Assembly: GCF_015351595.1 (NCBI RefSeq) | Contig: NZ_JADKPT010000002.1 | Coordinates: forward strand, 310,001-374,000 | Origin: Flavobacterium sp. LC2016-12 | Lineage (GTDB): Bacteria > Bacteroidota > Bacteroidia > Flavobacteriales > Flavobacteriaceae | Reading direction: 5' to 3' | Length of the DNA: 64,000 nt | Shown here: in pieces, positions 60,928 to 64,000 of the stretch | How the letters are laid out: each line of letters opens with the position of its first letter | Position numbering within the stretch: the first letter of the stretch is position 1 | Notes under the pieces: model-generated | Seen by the model: the letters and a program-made list of their open reading frames with translations, nothing else | Told to the model about the DNA's origin: nothing | The model's database searches: none | Made by a program: the position numbers and the translations under genes

Positions 60928-63564
60928 TTATGGATTTTTGGGCGCTAGATATGTTTCCAGATTTTTTTTGATTTGAATCACTTTGTAATTATCGCTTGAA
61001 ATAATAATTGCAGGCTGTGTGATTTTATACTTTTTATCGTCTCTAAAAACTCCTGAAAGATCTCTGGCATATGCCTCAGATTTTACTCCATGAATAACTA
61101 CAAAACTTTGGGTTTTATTGTATTTATCTAATGACGTTGTTAATCTTTCATAATTTTCAACTAATAAAAATACTTTAATGGCTTCTTCAATTTTTTTAAT
61201 TGTTTGAGAATCGTTATTAGCAACTAAATATAAAATTTTCCAGTTTTTTCCATCAACTGCCGTAAAATCAAGCTTTTCTAAACCTGGGATTTGTTTCTCT
61301 AAAATTTCACGGGCATTTTTACCTTCTTCACTGTTCGGATAATTATCTGCTACCGTTTCTAAGCCTTTTTTATAAGCAGCCAATCCTTTTACTTTTCCTA
61401 AAGTATTGGCTTTCAATAATTCATATTTAGAAACAATTTCATCTCCGGCATATTGATTAATCAAATTATCAATATTATCTAAAACAACATCAAATTGCTC
61501 TTCTTCATATAATTTATACCACTTTTTATATTCTTTATCAGGCGATGCCAAATCATTTGTATTGGTATTATTTAAAAGTTGGGCATATCTTGAAGTTGGA
61601 TAATTTCCTATTATATCCGATTTTACTTTCTCTGCCTTAGCCGGATTTGTAATCTGATATATTTTGTACAAATTATACATCGACGGCAAAACCAATTTTT
61701 CTTCGGGATTATTTTTCAATAATTGTTCCAATTTGTCGCTCGCTAAATTGTATTCCTTGAATTTTTCTTTATAAATGAGACCCAGTTGGTAATAAGCAAA
61801 GTTTCGTTCTTTACCAATACTATCCATTACAACGGGACTTGTTGGAAGTTGTTTTTCGTAAAATGCCGTGGTATACTTCTCAACGACAACAGAATCCTGC
61901 AAAGCATTAAGAGAATCCTGACGCATACTTAAGGAATCTTGTAGAACAGGATTTACAATTGTTTTTGAAGAAGCCAAACGCCAGTTACCGGCTAAAGATC
62001 GATTTCCCCACATTTTTCTGAATTGCACTTTTCCGTATGCAACCGTTGTTGGATTGTAAAAATAGAAAGTACTTGCCTGGTCATTTGCTCCTGGAGGATT
62101 AAGTGCTCCTCCACCCGGCAAATCAGTAGGTACCGGTGCTTGTGGATTTACAGCGGTAGGTAAGTTCCCTGCATTTGAGTTACGTTCAATATTTGCCAAT
62201 TTCTCCTCTTCTATTTTTTCTGCAATACGTTTTGCATCGTCTTTCTTTTTAAGCTCGGTAATATAATTTTCGAAATAGGATTTTCGCTCTGTTTCTGGTA
62301 AACCATACACCATTATAATACTGTCATTTCGTTTTGCAATTGCTTCGTATTTAATGACGTTGTCTAAGTTTTTTCGGTTTTTTTCAATAAAGGCAAACTC
62401 TCTGCTTTTTGGATCTAATTTTACTAATGTACTATCATAATATTTGGCAGCCATCGTATAATCTGTATTCTTAAAATACATGTTTCCAATGTTTCTGTAA
62501 GTCGAAGCTACCAAATAAGGGTCTTTAGATTTTCTTGCTAACGATTTGTTATAAAATTCAAGCGCATTCTCCTGTTCTTTATAGTTATCGAAAAAAACAC
62601 CCATTTCGTAAAATAGAATATCGTAGTAGGGTCTGTTTTCACGATCATCGACTAATTTATTGTACGTTTCAATAAACATATCCTGATCGCCATTTTCATA
62701 ATCAAACATCTGTGCTTTTTTCGCGTAAGCATGCATCATATATTTTCGATCGGCTTTGCGGTTCATGTCGATCACAGCATTATAAAAATAAATCGCACTG
62801 TCTCGTATTCCAATTTCCTGATACATTTGTCCCAAAATAAAACGATAACGCGCTTTGTCTTCGTTTATACGCGAAAAATTTTCAGCAATTCTAAGTTTCG
62901 CTACAGCACTATCCTTTTTCTCCAGATGTAAAAAAGCCTCGGCCAATAATGCATTCGCATCTGAAAAAGTTTGTTTATTCAAATCTGTATTTTTTAACAA
63001 CAGATTAATGTTCTTTACTACAATAGCATCATTTCCTAAACGCATATTGGTTTTCTCTCGCCAGATTTTTGCCGTGTAAATATTACTGCTGTTTGGGTAT
63101 TTATACAAGATATAGTTGAATGCCTCCAGAGCCGGAATAAAACGCTGATCATAGTATCTCGCTTTCCCAAGCATTAAATATGCCTCATCAATTTGCGTGT
63201 TTTTTTCTCTTCCGCCAATATTCATGGAGTGTTTCTGAATTGCTTTTGTTGCTTTTGTTTCCGCTAATTCAAAATCAGGGTTTTTAGCTTTTTCTTCTCC
63301 GGAATAATTTTCGTCAACCTGCATTTTTTCAATAGGCAGCATCTTCCAAAAATTATCCTGATCATTTGCCTGAATAGACTTCAAACCTTTATCAAGACCA
63401 ATGCCTCCATTGTACAAAATATTATATTTTGTACTTAAAGCATGTGAATTTCTGGACAAAAACGTGTTTTTTTTGGTAGAACAAGCTATCAAAAAGAACA
63501 AAAACACGAACGGAAAACAATATTTTAGAGTATTCTTTTTCAATAGAAAAGAGTTTAAATCCAT
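60928..63564 (-). CDS. sprE: SprE/PorW-like TPR lipoprotein (type IX secretion, gliding)
   Basis: An 878-aa lipoprotein: signal with lipobox FLIACSTKK (Cys about 28), then many TPR units (for example DEAYLMLGKARYYDQRFIPALEAF and ASTYRNIGNMYFKNTDYTMAAKYY), a Pro/Asn-rich linker (about 470-500) and further repeats. This matches SprE/PorW of Bacteroidota, a periplasmic component of type IX secretion needed for gliding. The gene name rests on architecture and genus, so it is a good but not certain call. Confidence 0.8.
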   Translation of the reverse strand: MDLNSFLLKKNTLKYCFPFVFLFFLIACSTKKNTFLSRNSHALSTKYNILYNGGIGLDKGLKSIQANDQDNFWKMLPIEKMQVDENYSGEEKAKNPDFELAETKATKAIQKHSMNIGGREKNTQIDEAYLMLGKARYYDQRFIPALEAFNYILYKYPNSSNIYTAKIWREKTNMRLGNDAIVVKNINLLLKNTDLNKQTFSDANALLAEAFLHLEKKDSAVAKLRIAENFSRINEDKARYRFILGQMYQEIGIRDSAIYFYNAVIDMNRKADRKYMMHAYAKKAQMFDYENGDQDMFIETYNKLVDDRENRPYYDILFYEMGVFFDNYKEQENALEFYNKSLARKSKDPYLVASTYRNIGNMYFKNTDYTMAAKYYDSTLVKLDPKSREFAFIEKNRKNLDNVIKYEAIAKRNDSIIMVYGLPETERKSYFENYITELKKKDDAKRIAEKIEEEKLANIERNSNAGNLPTAVNPQAPVPTDLPGGGALNPPGANDQASTFYFYNPTTVAYGKVQFRKMWGNRSLAGNWRLASSKTIVNPVLQDSLSMRQDSLNALQDSVVVEKYTTAFYEKQLPTSPVVMDSIGKERNFAYYQLGLIYKEKFKEYNLASDKLEQLLKNNPEEKLVLPSMYNLYKIYQITNPAKAEKVKSDIIGNYPTSRYAQLLNNTNTNDLASPDKEYKKWYKLYEEEQFDVVLDNIDNLINQYAGDEIVSKYELLKANTLGKVKGLAAYKKGLETVADNYPNSEEGKNAREILEKQIPGLEKLDFTAVDGKNWKILYLVANNDSQTIKKIEEAIKVFLLVENYERLTTSLDKYNKTQSFVVIHGVKSEAYARDLSGVFRDDKKYKITQPAIIISSDNYKVIQIKKNLETYLAPKNP

Positions 63565-63631
63565 TAACTTCTAAAAAGGCTTTTTAGTATAATGACGTGT
63601 AAAAATACGCTTCTTTTTGAAATATAGAAAC

Positions 63632-64000
63632 TTAAACGGCAAAAAACGATTCCAGCTCTTGTAAGGTTTCTCTTGAGGTCTGAATATCCTTGACAATTTC
63701 TCCTTTATTCAAGGCTACAATTCGGTCGCAAACCTCGACAGTATGCTGCAAATCATGGCTTGAAACTAAAACAGTAACATCTGGATTTTCTGCCAAATCT
63801 TTAATGATCTTTTTTAATCGGCTAACTGTTGTTGGATCTAAATTTGCAAAAGGTTCATCCAAAATTACAACTTCAGGATTACCGATAAGTGTGGCAATTA
63901 TTCCCACCTTCTTCTGGTTTCCTTTCGATAAATCACGCAGGTATTTTTTGTTATTCAGAATCTCTCCATTAAAAAATTCTTCGTGTTGGGCTAACAATGC
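63632..64000 (-). CDS. ABC transporter ATP-binding protein, 3' part
   Basis: The reading frame is open to the right edge, so the 5' part is missing; the first Met-like codon (TTG at 63997) is internal. Seen: signature LSKGNQKKVG, Walker B VVILDEPFANLDP, H-loop SSHD. Walker A is outside. It looks like the ATPase of an ABC-2 type exporter. Its permease would lie outside. Confidence 0.85.
   Translation of the reverse strand, partial: ALLAQHEEFFNGEILNNKKYLRDLSKGNQKKVGIIATLIGNPEVVILDEPFANLDPTTVSRLKKIIKDLAENPDVTVLVSSHDLQHTVEVCDRIVALNKGEIVKDIQTSRETLQELESFFAV

Overview
The window is AT-rich chromosomal DNA of a gliding-type Bacteroidota, most likely Flavobacterium (F. johnsoniae-like). The evidence is a flexirubin-type aryl-polyene/dialkylresorcinol gene cluster with DarA and DarB, a SprE/PorW-like gliding and type IX secretion lipoprotein, TAnnTTTG-type promoters typical of the phylum, little Shine-Dalgarno signal, and an F-type ATPase operon without atpD/atpC. 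No tRNA, rRNA, CRISPR array, transposase or phage gene was seen.

Bases 1-31049 (+ strand) are the pigment cluster, which continues off the left edge. It holds an aromatic amino-acid ammonia-lyase (left-truncated), a WG-repeat protein, a FabG-like reductase, three complete ketosynthases, a Cys-less ketosynthase-like partner, a short ketosynthase-like protein, two acyl carrier proteins, three hot-dog dehydratase-like proteins, a thioesterase, an LpxL-like acyltransferase, DarA and DarB, and a BtrH-like protein. It also holds an ABC-2 exporter, a polysaccharide deacetylase-like protein, a LolA-like carrier, two small beta-barrels, a GT2-DUF2062 protein, an MMPL-PlsC giant protein, a phytoene-desaturase-like flavoprotein, a C45 acyltransferase-like lipoprotein and a PaaK-like ligase. 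A consistent model is: tyrosine to 4-coumarate, activation, type II ketosynthase extension to an aryl polyene, DarB/DarA synthesis of a dialkylresorcinol, ester joining, then delivery to the outer membrane by the MMPL, LolA and lipoprotein parts.

Bases 31199-46917 are mostly housekeeping: dusB; a MATE exporter; rbfA with a LolC/E-like permease; a CBS-domain protein; a three-gene operon of COG2308 ATP-grasp, alpha-E and transglutaminase proteins; and a minus-strand run of EnvC-like, DUF4292, TPR, sugar nucleotidyltransferase, dUTPase, flippase and GNAT genes.

Bases 46897-47471 have no gene. They carry a roughly 90-bp tandem repeat with internal stem-loops, a long bulged hairpin and a strong terminator. 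Bases 47472-54299 (- strand) form the most unusual operon: two coiled-coil proteins, a membrane-anchored solute-binding-protein/OmpA fusion, an ABC permease, an ABC ATPase and a CbbX-like AAA+ ATPase. I read it as one envelope-spanning machine of unknown function.

Bases 54577-59754 (- strand) are atpG-A-H-F-E-B with a clear promoter, followed by a four-TM protein, atpZ, a bactofilin, the SprE-like TPR lipoprotein, and the 3' part of an ABC ATPase cut by the right edge. Intergenic inverted repeats of a few families (GCCACGAATTCACGAATT, a CCCGATAGC/GCTATCGGG palindrome, TTTTAGATT, CCTTTGAACC) are scattered through the window, including inside operons.
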